A stretch of 64,000 nucleotides of DNA, taken from Spartinivicinus ruber. Its GTDB lineage: Bacteria; Pseudomonadota; Gammaproteobacteria; Pseudomonadales; Zooshikellaceae. The stretch covers positions 733,501-797,500 of the forward strand of contig NZ_CP048878.1 in NCBI RefSeq assembly GCF_011009015.1, in the 5' to 3' direction. Below, one piece after another: positions 9,283 through 18,307 of the stretch (positions are counted from its first letter, which is position 1; each line of letters begins with the position of its first letter). Below the pieces are notes generated by a model. It was not told the DNA's origin and ran no database searches. It saw only the letters and a program-made list of their open reading frames with translations. Made by a program: the position numbers and the translations under genes.

Positions 9283-9308
9283 AAAAGCCCATCATAAGAC
9301 GGGCTTTT
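9283..9308 (-). terminator. Terminator after OmpA-family gene
   Basis: AAAAGCCC (9283-9290) and GGGCTTTT (9301-9308) pair across a 10-nt loop, 9 bp past the stop of the 9318 gene. T runs exist on both strands, so it may work in both directions. Confidence 0.7.
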
Positions 9309-9317
9309 TGGGTGTTG

Positions 9318-10160
9318 TTAATTTAATACTTTTAGTTCTACTCGACGGTTGCGGGCACGACCTGAGTCAGTGTTATTATCGGCAACTGGGCGTGATTCAC
9401 CATAGCCTACTGCTCTTAAGTCATTGCTTCTAATACCGCGGCTGACTAAATAACGGCGAACTGAGTTTGCCCGTCTTTGAGATAAGTCTCTGTTGTATTG
9501 GTCGCTGCCACGGCTGTCTGTATGGCCACCTAATTCAAGCCGAGTACCTGCATGTAATTTGAGTTTTTCAGCTACTGAATTTAAGTATTCTTTAGCTGCC
9601 CAGGTAAGTTTGTCTGAGTTGAACTCAAATTCAACACCATCAAGTTTTAAGGCTTTTGTACAACCCAATGCATTGACCTTAGCTCCAGGAGGTGAGTTAG
9701 GGCAGTGGTCTTTATTGTCAGTCACACCATCATTATCTGAGTCGAGGAGACAACCACGCACATTAACTTTGGCGCCAGGAGGTGTATTTGGACATTCATC
9801 ACGGTAATCAGGTACACCGTCGTTATCTGAGTCAAGTGCACAACCATGTACATCAACTGGAGCACCACTAGGAGTAGCAGGGCATTTATCTCGACTATTA
9901 GGCACACCATCGCCATCACTATCTGTGTCACGATTCATCAGAGCACAGGTAACACCACCAATTATTGCGCCCCCCACTGCGCCAATAGCAGCATCTTCTG
10001 AGTCTTCGAATGATCCAATAACAGCACCTGTCGTGGCACCTACATAAGCACAATTGCGCCAGTCTTCATACCATGGGCCTTGAGTGGCACAACCGGTAAG
10101 CACTAGTGGGATTACCAATAAAAAAGCAGACAGCTTCCTGCTAAAGATTGGTTTTTTCAT
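9318..10160 (-). CDS. OmpA-family lipoprotein with TSP3-like calcium repeats
   Basis: 280 residues from the ATG at 10160, which has GGAG 6 nt upstream; the longer frame to 10226 is not supported. A lipobox (LVLTGCAT) marks an outer-membrane lipoprotein. Next come a glycine-zipper-like region (GAVGGAIIGG), three thrombospondin type-3 Asp-rich repeats (DSDNDGV...D.CPNTPPGA), and a C-terminal OmpA/Pal peptidoglycan-binding domain with GHTDSRGSDQYN and RRVELKV. It probably links the outer membrane to peptidoglycan through the OmpA domain and binds calcium through the repeats. It stands alone. Confidence 0.9.
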   Translation of the reverse strand: MKKPIFSRKLSAFLLVIPLVLTGCATQGPWYEDWRNCAYVGATTGAVIGSFEDSEDAAIGAVGGAIIGGVTCALMNRDTDSDGDGVPNSRDKCPATPSGAPVDVHGCALDSDNDGVPDYRDECPNTPPGAKVNVRGCLLDSDNDGVTDNKDHCPNSPPGAKVNALGCTKALKLDGVEFEFNSDKLTWAAKEYLNSVAEKLKLHAGTRLELGGHTDSRGSDQYNRDLSQRRANSVRRYLVSRGIRSNDLRAVGYGESRPVADNNTDSGRARNRRVELKVLN

Positions 10161-10789
10161 ATGCATCTCCATGTTTTTATGTTGGCAAGCTAGCAAGCAA
10201 AGATCAGTATAGTTAACCCTGAACAACTCTTAATGCAAAACTAGCCATTATTCACTACTGTTGAAAGTGATTGTTAAAAGTTATCTTATCAGTTATGTAT
10301 TAAAAGCCATGTAACTTTAAAACAGCATTTAGTATACAACCTAAGCCGACTATCATTAAGATAGCAAGCTTACAGCCATATATACTTCTCCTTGAGCATT
10401 TTATTCTCAAAGTCTAATGGGTAGTAAATAATGCCATTTATGATTAAAAAATGTAACAGCAAGATGATGTAAAACACCAGCAAGAAGATGATGAAGAATA
10501 GAAAATGCACAAAAGCAATATAAAGTCTTTTATTTTACATTCCTCTTTAACCTAAATAAGTCACCAGCTTCAAGGCAAGAAAATATCTGAGCAAGTCATA
10601 GCTACAATTATGCTACAATTTTGTTATTGCCTTGTGAGGTGATGAGAGAAGCTATGTTTCTATACCTATTATGGCTATATTGAAGTTATATGTTGTTGCT
10701 ATGGCAGTATTTGTGCCTGACTATTGTCAGGTTACTTGATACAGCCGATTAAGTATTTGTTTTAGTTAAAGTTTTTGTAGTAATTATAT
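10161..10789. other. Intergenic region, no gene seen
   Basis: About 630 bp between divergent genes. A short purine-rich stretch near 10450-10505 repeats AGCAAGA(A)GATGATG two times, with no convincing ORF. It probably holds both promoters. Confidence 0.4.
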
Positions 10790-11638
10790 ATGATCAGGTC
10801 CACCTTATGCAGTGTTACATTTTGCCTGGGCTTAATAGGTATTACAGAGCAAGTCAGTGGTCAAAATAAGGAACAGGCAAGTTTAAGTCAATTAAAACAG
10901 CTAAGTGTAGCTACGTTGGTAGGGTATCCACCATTTATTATTGCTAAACGAAATTTACGTGCAGCGCACCATGAAGTCGTTCCACCAGGAGTAGACTCTG
11001 ATAATATTATGGGCTATAGCTGGGATGTATTTCGTGATAGCTTCCATCAGCAAGGTTATACCATTAATTTGAAAGTTTACCCTTGGGCACGAGCTATAGA
11101 GGAAGTAAAAAAACAGAATGTTGATTTACTATTTCCAGCGGGTTGGACTAAGGACAGAAGTGAGTACTTATTATTTTCAAATGAATCAATTAATAAGGTT
11201 GATTTTTTAATTTATGTAAAGCAAAACAGTACTATAAAGTGGAAAGGTTTGAATGCACTTAAAGATCTTCGTATTGGCTTAATGAGAGGCTGGAACTATG
11301 GAGAGCAGTGGAAAGCATTACAAAGTATTAGAAAGGTGCCTGTAAGTGATGTGCTGCAGGGATTTAAGATGCTTGATAATAATCGGGTTGATGGTTTTGC
11401 TGGTTACTTTCCAATTTTTGATTACGCCTTAAATAAAGCGAACTGGTCAAACCAATATCGTAAATTACCAGCATTTGACAGTACTTACGAATTTGTTGTG
11501 AGCTCAATTGATAACCCGAGGGCAAAAGAGTTAATTACTGCTTTTGATAAGGGAAAGCAGGCCCTGGTAAAATCTGGCCGCTTGGAAAAAACTCAAAGAA
11601 CCTGGCTACAGGATATGCCTACTGACTCTTTACCTTAA
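10790..11638 (+). CDS. Periplasmic solute-binding protein (SBP family 3-like)
   Basis: 282 residues. A signal peptide-like N-terminus (LCSVTFCLGLIGITEQVSGQ) precedes the binding-protein fold: VATLVGYPPFI, GYSWDVFRDSF, KVYPWARAIEEVKKQNVDLLFPAGWTKDR, and a hinge-return segment DVLQGFKMLDNNRVDGFAGY. These are the ligand-lobe landmarks of the amino-acid-type family. The start lacks a clear Shine-Dalgarno sequence and is uncertain. No permease or ATPase is adjacent; the next gene, a hybrid kinase 130 bp on, suggests a possible sensory partnership, though that kinase has membrane segments and no clear periplasmic domain. Confidence 0.75.
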   Translation: MIRSTLCSVTFCLGLIGITEQVSGQNKEQASLSQLKQLSVATLVGYPPFIIAKRNLRAAHHEVVPPGVDSDNIMGYSWDVFRDSFHQQGYTINLKVYPWARAIEEVKKQNVDLLFPAGWTKDRSEYLLFSNESINKVDFLIYVKQNSTIKWKGLNALKDLRIGLMRGWNYGEQWKALQSIRKVPVSDVLQGFKMLDNNRVDGFAGYFPIFDYALNKANWSNQYRKLPAFDSTYEFVVSSIDNPRAKELITAFDKGKQALVKSGRLEKTQRTWLQDMPTDSLP

Positions 11639-11770
11639 GAAAGCTAAAAGCACATGAATGGATGTTGCTAAATTTCATCTATATTTTTATAAAGATAAAG
11701 AGCTAATACTGTACGGCACTATAACCAATATATAGCCATAGCATAGGCTTACACTTTAGGGTTTACCACA

Positions 11771-14302
11771 ATGGATGTGCAACAACCGCTATCAGCTTAT
11801 CCGGAAGAGACGCCAGCTGTATTTAAGTGGTTAAGTTTATTATTTATTTGTACTGTTAGTATTGTTCCCTGGCTTATCGCTCAACAACTACCAGGTTTAC
11901 CTTTAATTGATAGCAATTGGCAATATAACCCTGTACTTTGGCTGTGTTTCTCCAATCTACTGTTATGTTGGTTATTACTTACATCTGTTCTGATTTTTTG
12001 GCCTCGCTCACAACCATCTGAAAATTCCCCGTTAATCCTACTCTTTTTAGTCGCTTTTTGGTCTGGGTGTTCACTGGAGGTTGTCATTTTATTATCTGCA
12101 ATACAGTTACCCGCTATTATTGCTATGCCCCCCCGGTTAGGAATTGCTGATGCCGTATTATATAGCAAGGCTTCAAGCAGTATTTTAATTTTTATTACAG
12201 TTACAGTGACGCTATTTTATCAAAAACAGTTAAGTAGTTTGTTTCCCCGTTTAGCTGCTTGGGTCGTTGCTATCATGTTGGCAGCTGTAGCAGGGGGAGT
12301 AAGCCTATTTATGTTATTGGCTGTGCAGGATGGTTTTAAAACGCTACTGTCACTTAGTGTGAGTGTAGTTGCCCTGATGAGTACGTTATGTATGTTACAA
12401 GCATTAAAGTCAGTACAAAATGATTTTACTGCAACGGGTATTAGTGGCTATGTTTTTTTAACGCTTGCAGCGCTAGGGTATTGGGGGTTAGGTTATACTC
12501 AGCCACAATTGGTGTTTAATACGGCTGCTGTACTGTTAAGCAGTTTTGCTTATGGCATAGTAATTTTAGGTCTGCTATTTAGCTTACCTAAAATCACTCA
12601 AATAATACAAACCGTTGATGCTGATGAGCTGGCTTCAGTACCTATTAATATTCAAACTGAACAAACACAGCCAGTAGCAGAAAAAGCACCTTATCAACAA
12701 CCCCATTCGGCTGACTTTCTTGCTGTGCTAAGTCATGAAATTCGCACCCCGCTTAATGGTGTAATTGGTTTAACCGGGCTATTACAAGAAACCTCATTAA
12801 ATAGAGAACAATTTAGTTATGTAGAACAAATTCGTCGCTCAGGAGAAATACTACTCTTTACTGTTAATGACTTACTGGACCATGCCAAGTTAGAAGCAGG
12901 CTTGTTAGTGTTAGAGCGGGTTAGCTTTGACTTAAAAGCATTAGTTGATGAGGTTGTTGAGTTTTACCGTTGTGCAGCTCAACAAAAGTCTATTGATTTG
13001 GTTATGCATTATGGTGACGAAATTCCAGGGATATTATCAGGCGATCCTGGACGAGTCAGGCAAATACTTTATCATCTGATTGGTAATGCCACTAAATTTA
13101 CCGAAACAGGTTATGTCATGGTAGAAGTAGGGTTGCAAAAACAAGAAAATGACCAGATTTATATACAACTTGATATCACAGATACGGGCATGGGGATTCC
13201 TGAAGAAGAACAGGAACGCTTATTTAGTGCCTTTGAATTAGGTGATGCATCTGTTACCAGAGCTTTTCACGGCTTAGGGTTAGGTCTGACAATTTGTCAG
13301 CAATTAGTTGCTTTAATGGAAGGAAATATTAACCTGTCAAGTGAGCCAGGTGTCGGCTCTACTTTTACTATAATGTTGCCGTTCCATACCGATGAGCAAG
13401 CACATAAACAACCGGTACCCGATGTTTCTTTAACAGATGTGAGAGTACTGGTAGTCGACGACACACAAGTAAATCGTTACATCCTTGATCGCTTATTAGT
13501 TAAATGGGGGATGCAATGTGACTTGGCAAGTACGGCACGTGAAGCATTGGAACGGATTACCCAGGCAGCATTGTCCAATCAGCCCTATCAACTGGCTTTA
13601 CTGGATTTTCAAATGCCATTAATGGATGGTTTAAAATTAGGTCGAGGTATTAAACAAGATCCAACCATTTCTGATACTAAGCTGATAATGATAAGTTCTT
13701 CTGATGAAACGGTAGCGTTAGAACAGTTTGCTAAAGCTGGGTTTGCAGGTTTTTTAGTTAAGCCAGTCAAAGCTCAGGTTTTAAAAGATATGATCTGTCG
13801 GATACTGGCAACCGATGATGATTCTATTGTTACCAGAGATATGCTACGAGATAGTGCAATTGTGTACCCCCCGTTATTAAATCAATTGGTTGAAAAGCCC
13901 CATTATCGAGTATTAGTTGTAGAAGATAATGCCATTAACCAAATGGTAGCTGTACGGATGCTAGCGAAAATGCACTGTGATGTTACCACTGCAGCCAGTG
14001 GAAAAGAGGCACTGATGTTATATAAGGCACACCCTTACGATTTGGTATTTCTTGATTGTGAGTTGCCTGATCAAAATGGTTTAAAACTAGTTAAAGATTT
14101 AAAACAGTCCACACCACCACACCGTCATGTTCCTGTCATAGCAATGACGGCTAATGTTTCAGAAGCAGATAAAGCAGCTTGTTTTGATGCTGGTATGGAT
14201 GATTATATCGCTAAACCCATTGATAAAGAGTCGCTAGCTCACTTAATGAATCGTTGGGTAGGTTATAGTGAAGGTGTTTCTGAGTCAGAAGATAGGAAGT
14301 AA
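11771..14302 (+). CDS. Hybrid sensor histidine kinase with two receiver domains
   Basis: 843 residues. About seven membrane segments fill residues 15-280, with no PAS or HAMP domain evident. A HisKA box (SHEIRTPLNGVIG, phospho-His322) is followed by an HATPase domain with DTGMGIP and a GLGLGLTI G-box. Receiver 1 (VRVLVVDDTQVN) has Asp612 in LLDFQMPLMDG; receiver 2 (YRVLVVEDNAIN) has Asp762 in FLDCELPDQNG. There is no C-terminal HPt domain, so phosphate must move to a separate protein. It lies between a binding protein gene and a secreted lyase-like gene on the same strand, possibly as a sensing unit. Signal unknown. Confidence 0.92.
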   Translation: MDVQQPLSAYPEETPAVFKWLSLLFICTVSIVPWLIAQQLPGLPLIDSNWQYNPVLWLCFSNLLLCWLLLTSVLIFWPRSQPSENSPLILLFLVAFWSGCSLEVVILLSAIQLPAIIAMPPRLGIADAVLYSKASSSILIFITVTVTLFYQKQLSSLFPRLAAWVVAIMLAAVAGGVSLFMLLAVQDGFKTLLSLSVSVVALMSTLCMLQALKSVQNDFTATGISGYVFLTLAALGYWGLGYTQPQLVFNTAAVLLSSFAYGIVILGLLFSLPKITQIIQTVDADELASVPINIQTEQTQPVAEKAPYQQPHSADFLAVLSHEIRTPLNGVIGLTGLLQETSLNREQFSYVEQIRRSGEILLFTVNDLLDHAKLEAGLLVLERVSFDLKALVDEVVEFYRCAAQQKSIDLVMHYGDEIPGILSGDPGRVRQILYHLIGNATKFTETGYVMVEVGLQKQENDQIYIQLDITDTGMGIPEEEQERLFSAFELGDASVTRAFHGLGLGLTICQQLVALMEGNINLSSEPGVGSTFTIMLPFHTDEQAHKQPVPDVSLTDVRVLVVDDTQVNRYILDRLLVKWGMQCDLASTAREALERITQAALSNQPYQLALLDFQMPLMDGLKLGRGIKQDPTISDTKLIMISSSDETVALEQFAKAGFAGFLVKPVKAQVLKDMICRILATDDDSIVTRDMLRDSAIVYPPLLNQLVEKPHYRVLVVEDNAINQMVAVRMLAKMHCDVTTAASGKEALMLYKAHPYDLVFLDCELPDQNGLKLVKDLKQSTPPHRHVPVIAMTANVSEADKAACFDAGMDDYIAKPIDKESLAHLMNRWVGYSEGVSESEDRK

Positions 14303-14448
14303 AAATATACCATTCGCATATAGTATCAGAGAGATGGATATTGGTTTTTAATTTGTCTTTCATGATTTTGATTAAGCAAGAAATTGATCCAGTTATTGAA
14401 AGAATTTATAGTTCGCACAAAGCAATAAAAGTCAACAAGGTAAATATT

Positions 14449-15729
14449 TTGAAAATTTGTGCTAACTTTTTATTTTTTGGCTTGGTTTTGAGTAGCCAAG
14501 CCTTTGGTCAATCAAATAGAAACCATTCTATAAACGATTATATTCAGCAAGACTGCTATATTAGCGATTTTACAATTGAAGGAAAGATCAATCCCCAAAG
14601 ATTTTTGATTGATCAAAAATGTACGTTTAAATTACATCAAGCAGCTATTGCTCCTGTTGGTGTTAAGCATTCATTAGGTAGGTTACCTAGTCATATATAT
14701 GGACTCAACCAAATTTCATTATCAGCAATTCCCATAACAGTACTACCTGAGTTTGGCTCACTTGCTGATGGGCGACAAAGAGTAGAATTTACAACCGGAT
14801 TTTTTCCTCTTAACAAATTTATGCTTAAACAACACTCTAAAATGGAATTGCAGTTTAAGTCTGAAACAAGATCGATGATGGCAGGGCAATGGCCAACAAA
14901 CTCTCATTATCAATATTATCAGCTGAGATTCCGGCTGCCGTCAGCTTTTAGAGGAGAGATAAAGCCACTATTATCTACGACTAATCAATCGAGTCTTTTA
15001 TCTAAAGATATGTCTGTAATTATTGCTCAATGGCATGGCACTCCAGATCGACTGACATACCGTCATGAAAATGATCAGCCATGGCAGTATCAACAGCTTG
15101 ATATTGTTGATTCTTCTGATGATGCATTGAATGAGTCACTAACCCAATATCATGTACTTAAACAACAAAGCTATTTATTTGATCAAGGTGGTTTTCCGCC
15201 AATGGCTTTAAAAATAAAAGATGGTTATCTTGCCCTTATTGCAAACTATTTTAGATATCCTGTTCATGACCGGCGACTAACAAGGTGTCCCAAAATTTCA
15301 ATATCTGGGGAAAAACCAGCTGTAATAGGGAAGTTTTATGTTTGTGACTATAAAGAAAAGCAGTTAAAGCCTTTTTCTGTTGTAAATTCAATAAATTATT
15401 CTGACAGCTCATATAATCGTGACTGGGCATCTGGAGTGAGTATTATTTGGAAACATCCCATTACACTCTCATTATTTGATCAATGGATTAATCTAACGGT
15501 TATTGTTGACTGGCCTAACTGGAAAAATAATTACTTTGATACACTAAAAAATGGTAGGGTTCAGTTATATAATTCTGAAACAGGTCAAAAACTGGCATAT
15601 TATAATGGGCCGATTGGTAATAATGATCAATGGGTGCCTTATTTTAAATTTGGTATATATAAGTCAAATAAATCAGCACATTTGCCCGTGCAAGTAGATT
15701 ATGATTTATCTGCACTTTATATTTTTTAG
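14449..15729 (+). CDS. Secreted polysaccharide-lyase-like protein (heparin lyase I fold)
   Basis: About 426 residues from TTG 14449, preferred because AAGG lies 8 nt upstream and the product opens with a signal peptide (KICANFLFFGLVLSSQAFGQ). Longer frames from 14341 or 14362 put 30 polar residues ahead of it. The jelly-roll pattern and IIAQWHGTPD, WINLTVIVDWPN, NGRVQLYNSETGQKLAYYNGPIGNND and FKFGIYKS recall the heparin-lyase-I/PL20-like family, which cleaves uronic polysaccharides by beta-elimination. The fold assignment is moderate; the substrate is unknown. Its stop lies 11 bp from the convergent gene's stop with no terminator between. Confidence 0.65.
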   Translation: MKICANFLFFGLVLSSQAFGQSNRNHSINDYIQQDCYISDFTIEGKINPQRFLIDQKCTFKLHQAAIAPVGVKHSLGRLPSHIYGLNQISLSAIPITVLPEFGSLADGRQRVEFTTGFFPLNKFMLKQHSKMELQFKSETRSMMAGQWPTNSHYQYYQLRFRLPSAFRGEIKPLLSTTNQSSLLSKDMSVIIAQWHGTPDRLTYRHENDQPWQYQQLDIVDSSDDALNESLTQYHVLKQQSYLFDQGGFPPMALKIKDGYLALIANYFRYPVHDRRLTRCPKISISGEKPAVIGKFYVCDYKEKQLKPFSVVNSINYSDSSYNRDWASGVSIIWKHPITLSLFDQWINLTVIVDWPNWKNNYFDTLKNGRVQLYNSETGQKLAYYNGPIGNNDQWVPYFKFGIYKSNKSAHLPVQVDYDLSALYIF

Positions 15730-15740
15730 TTAGAATGAGG

Positions 15741-16637
15741 CTACCGAATAACCCGAAGCGCTTGTATTAAATCCGGCAGTAGCTGTATATAAGTGCCAAT
15801 ATGAGCAACTACGCTGGTAGCGTCGGGGTTGGTTTGTAAAATCTTTTGCTCAACCCTTGTCACTACTTCATGAAGGAATTTTTTTGCTCTGACTTTATTA
15901 ACGCCATATTCAGTTAGGGGGGCAATAATCGGCGTTGCAGCCAGTAGAAATAAAGCGCCGCCAAATGCACCACCCACTGAAACCCAGGTTGGTACGCCTG
16001 CCCATTTGGCCCAAAGGGCTCCCCAAAATGACTGCTGACTAAGATAGAGACTGGTTGCAGCCGCTGACCCCAACCCCAGTGCGCTGCCGAATGCCAGCTT
16101 ATCGCTGAATGAGCGACCTACCAGTCCTAAAGTGAAAAAGATAACCATATCCCGGCTACCTTCATGGGTTAACGTTAGACGGCTAAGTGCTTGTTGAAGA
16201 CGTTGCTGAGCCTGCTCTGGGGTAAATTCATTAATTAAGTTTTGCAACTCATTCAGTTGATTAATATCAGTATGTGGGTGTTTTTTTATGTGTTCGACTA
16301 ACTTTTGTTCAAGTTGTTGTAGTGCCAGTAAATCATTAGTTAACACTTGGGCGACAGCGATTTCTTTATGGCTCAGCTTGATGGTGTTATCAAGTTGCCG
16401 TCCCCCTAAACGCTTGGCCAATCGCCAGCTCGCACGGGGGATATTAGCTAAATCCCGAGGAATATCCTTCCGATGCTGCCAATGCCGATGTAGCACTCTA
16501 CGTAAAGAAGCAAAGTGCTGTTGATAAACAACATCTACGCGTTGATGGGCAGCAGCAAAATGGCCCTTAACCAGCCTTTGTAGCTCTTGTTCCCATTGTT
16601 GAACAGTATTGGCTGTATCTATCATCGATATAAACAA
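15741..16637 (-). CDS. Hypothetical membrane protein, coiled N-terminus
   Basis: 298 residues. TTG 16637 has AGGGG 7 nt upstream; ATG 16625, four codons in, is an alternative without a ribosome site. The first half is basic and helical (HWQHRKDIPRDLANIPRASW, then a coiled stretch EQKLVEHIKK). Two or three Gly/Ala-rich membrane segments cover about residues 170-250 (FFTLGLVG, ALGLGSAAATSLYL, VGGAFGGALFLLAATPIIAPL). A conserved helical tail follows. I do not recognise the family. It is transcribed away from the defence island and the 11-bp repeats lie just upstream of it. Confidence 0.6.
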   Translation of the reverse strand: MFISMIDTANTVQQWEQELQRLVKGHFAAAHQRVDVVYQQHFASLRRVLHRHWQHRKDIPRDLANIPRASWRLAKRLGGRQLDNTIKLSHKEIAVAQVLTNDLLALQQLEQKLVEHIKKHPHTDINQLNELQNLINEFTPEQAQQRLQQALSRLTLTHEGSRDMVIFFTLGLVGRSFSDKLAFGSALGLGSAAATSLYLSQQSFWGALWAKWAGVPTWVSVGGAFGGALFLLAATPIIAPLTEYGVNKVRAKKFLHEVVTRVEQKILQTNPDATSVVAHIGTYIQLLPDLIQALRVIR

Positions 16638-16690
16638 TCAGTTACCCCTAAATAAGACTAACTATAACATTTATCAGGCAAAGGTGGATG

Positions 16691-16815
16691 TGGCCGATAT
16701 ATTCTTTTTTTGGCCGATAAGTGGCCGATAAAACCAGTTTGTGTTGTAATAAAGGTCGATATCTTCGATTTTTGGCCGATAAGTGGCCGATAAGTGGCCG
16801 ATAAGTGGCCAAAAT
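16691..16815 (+). repeat. Helically phased 11-bp direct repeats, TGGCCGATAAG
   Basis: TGGCCGATAA begins at 16711, 16722, 16773, 16784 and 16795, so the copies run at 11-bp spacing in two clusters. Degenerate copies are at 16691 (TGGCCGATAT), 16753 (AGGTCGATAT) and 16806 (TGGCCAAAAT). The array ends 13 bp before the Fic gene start and also lies upstream of the opposite gene. One-turn spacing suits cooperative binding of a regulator, possibly the wHTH domain of the adjacent Fic-like protein. Confidence 0.8.
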
Positions 16816-16828
16816 GTAGGATGGATAT

Positions 16829-18214
16829 ATGCCTCATCATATAGATATTGCCACTTTGTTAGAGCATCTTCAGCAGTTTGAAGAACCAGTCCCATTCGCT
16901 GAAATCAAGCAAGGGTTGGAAGTCCCTGACCGTACCTTACGGCGTTGGCTGGCTCAGCTGGTTAAAGAGGGTAAGCTACAGGCTATTGGAGAACGAAAAG
17001 GTCGCCGCTACCTCTTGCCTTCGGTTTATGCTAAGCCACTTTTACCGGCAGAGGCAGCAATTAAGGTTGAAGAAAAAATAGAGCTGTATACTCCACAATG
17101 TCAGCAGTTGATCGATCAAGTTCGTCAGCCACTCTATCAGCGCTCTCCTTGTTCTTATAATGCGGCATGGCTTGAAGCTTACCAGCCAAATAGAACATTT
17201 TATTTAACTGACGCAGAGCGTAATCGTCTGAAATCAGTGGGTAGTCGTTTAAGCTCAGAAATGCCAGCAGGTACTTACGCACGAAAAATTTTTAATCGAA
17301 TGCTAATTGATCTTTCCTACCATTCTTCAAGGCTTGAAGGGAATACCTATTCGTTAATTGATACCGAAAAGCTTTTATTAGAGGGTACAGCTGCTTCCGA
17401 TAAAATAGATACTGATAAAGTGATGATTCTGAACCACAAGGATGCAATACAGTTTTTGGTTGATGGTATCAATCGTTTACAAATTAATATGGAAAATATA
17501 CAAACCCTGCATTATTTATTGGCAGATGGTTTAGTAGCACCTGGCGCTGCAGGGCATATTCGCAAAGATGCTGTAAGGGTATCTGCTACCACTTATATGC
17601 CAATGGAAGGAGTAGAGCGGTTGACTGGTCAACTTGAACGAGTGGTTTCTAAAGCGAATAAAATTGAAAACCCCTTTGAACAAAGTTTTTTTCTATTAGT
17701 GCATATTGCTTATTTGCAGGCATTTATTGATGTTAATAAACGTACGGCTCGTTTGAGTGCAAATATTCCTTTGGTAAAAAATAACTTAGTGCCATTGTCA
17801 TTTATTGATGTAGATAAAGACGATTACGCCTCAGCAGTGATAGTGACTTATGAGCTTAATAATGTGAGGCCTTTGGCAGAAATTTATGTGCACTCATATT
17901 TACGTAGTTGTGAACAATATACGGCAGTTACAGGAGCTATTGGTTTTGATTCTTTGCGAGTGCGCTATCGTGAACAACGACGCCGTCTAATTGGTGAAAT
18001 TGTTGCCGAAGGAATTTGTGGAGCTGCGTTACGTCTTCGCTTGGAAGAATTTACCAGAACAGAAATTCCAGCTGAACACCAGGAAAAATTTTATTCCGAT
18101 GTGAGTGTTGACCTGAAAAATCTTCAGCCATTTACCATTAGTGGTATGGGCATTTCACAACGGGAACTAAGAGCATGGCAGGCTAAATGTAAACAGGAAG
18201 GGTTGGGGATATAA
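16829..18214 (+). CDS. Winged-helix Fic-family protein with degenerate active site
   Basis: 461 residues. The N-terminus (about 1-70) is a winged helix-turn-helix (VPDRTLRRWLAQLVKEGKL, GERKGRRYLLP). The Fic domain follows: an inhibitory-type SSRLEGN motif, and the catalytic loop at 297-308. The usual HPFxDGNGRxxR reads QAFIDVNKRTAR here: His becomes Gln297, and two glycines become Val302 and Lys304; the terminal Arg pair remains. The loop is therefore unlikely to AMPylate in the usual way; His292 lies nearby. AGGATGG precedes the ATG. It is followed by a CARF-sigma-54 activator and hsdRMS in the same direction. A regulatory DNA-binding role is inference. Confidence 0.85.
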   Translation: MPHHIDIATLLEHLQQFEEPVPFAEIKQGLEVPDRTLRRWLAQLVKEGKLQAIGERKGRRYLLPSVYAKPLLPAEAAIKVEEKIELYTPQCQQLIDQVRQPLYQRSPCSYNAAWLEAYQPNRTFYLTDAERNRLKSVGSRLSSEMPAGTYARKIFNRMLIDLSYHSSRLEGNTYSLIDTEKLLLEGTAASDKIDTDKVMILNHKDAIQFLVDGINRLQINMENIQTLHYLLADGLVAPGAAGHIRKDAVRVSATTYMPMEGVERLTGQLERVVSKANKIENPFEQSFFLLVHIAYLQAFIDVNKRTARLSANIPLVKNNLVPLSFIDVDKDDYASAVIVTYELNNVRPLAEIYVHSYLRSCEQYTAVTGAIGFDSLRVRYREQRRRLIGEIVAEGICGAALRLRLEEFTRTEIPAEHQEKFYSDVSVDLKNLQPFTISGMGISQRELRAWQAKCKQEGLGI

Positions 18215-18307
18215 CAAATAGAGTGGGTAAATTGGAATCATTCAGCCGACCTGCTTATACTGCTTCTGGATTATAAGTCTTCTCTGGATAGGTAAATAGT
18301 TAGTTGA

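Noticed and set aside
9493-9807. 104-codon plus-strand frame over the OmpA gene
   Set aside because: It lies opposite the repetitive TSP3-coding region and only mirrors it.
16773-16787. sigma-54 promoter inside the 11-bp repeats
   Set aside because: TGGCCGATAAGTGGC gives GG and GC at the right spacing only because of the repeat; the rest does not match.
16691-16815. CRISPR array
   Set aside because: The 11-bp units have no spacers of the right size and no cas genes are near.
16658-16895. Minus-strand frames of 60-73 codons across the 11-bp repeats
   Set aside because: Their peptides only repeat the direct repeat unit (repeated IGHLSATYRP-like segments).
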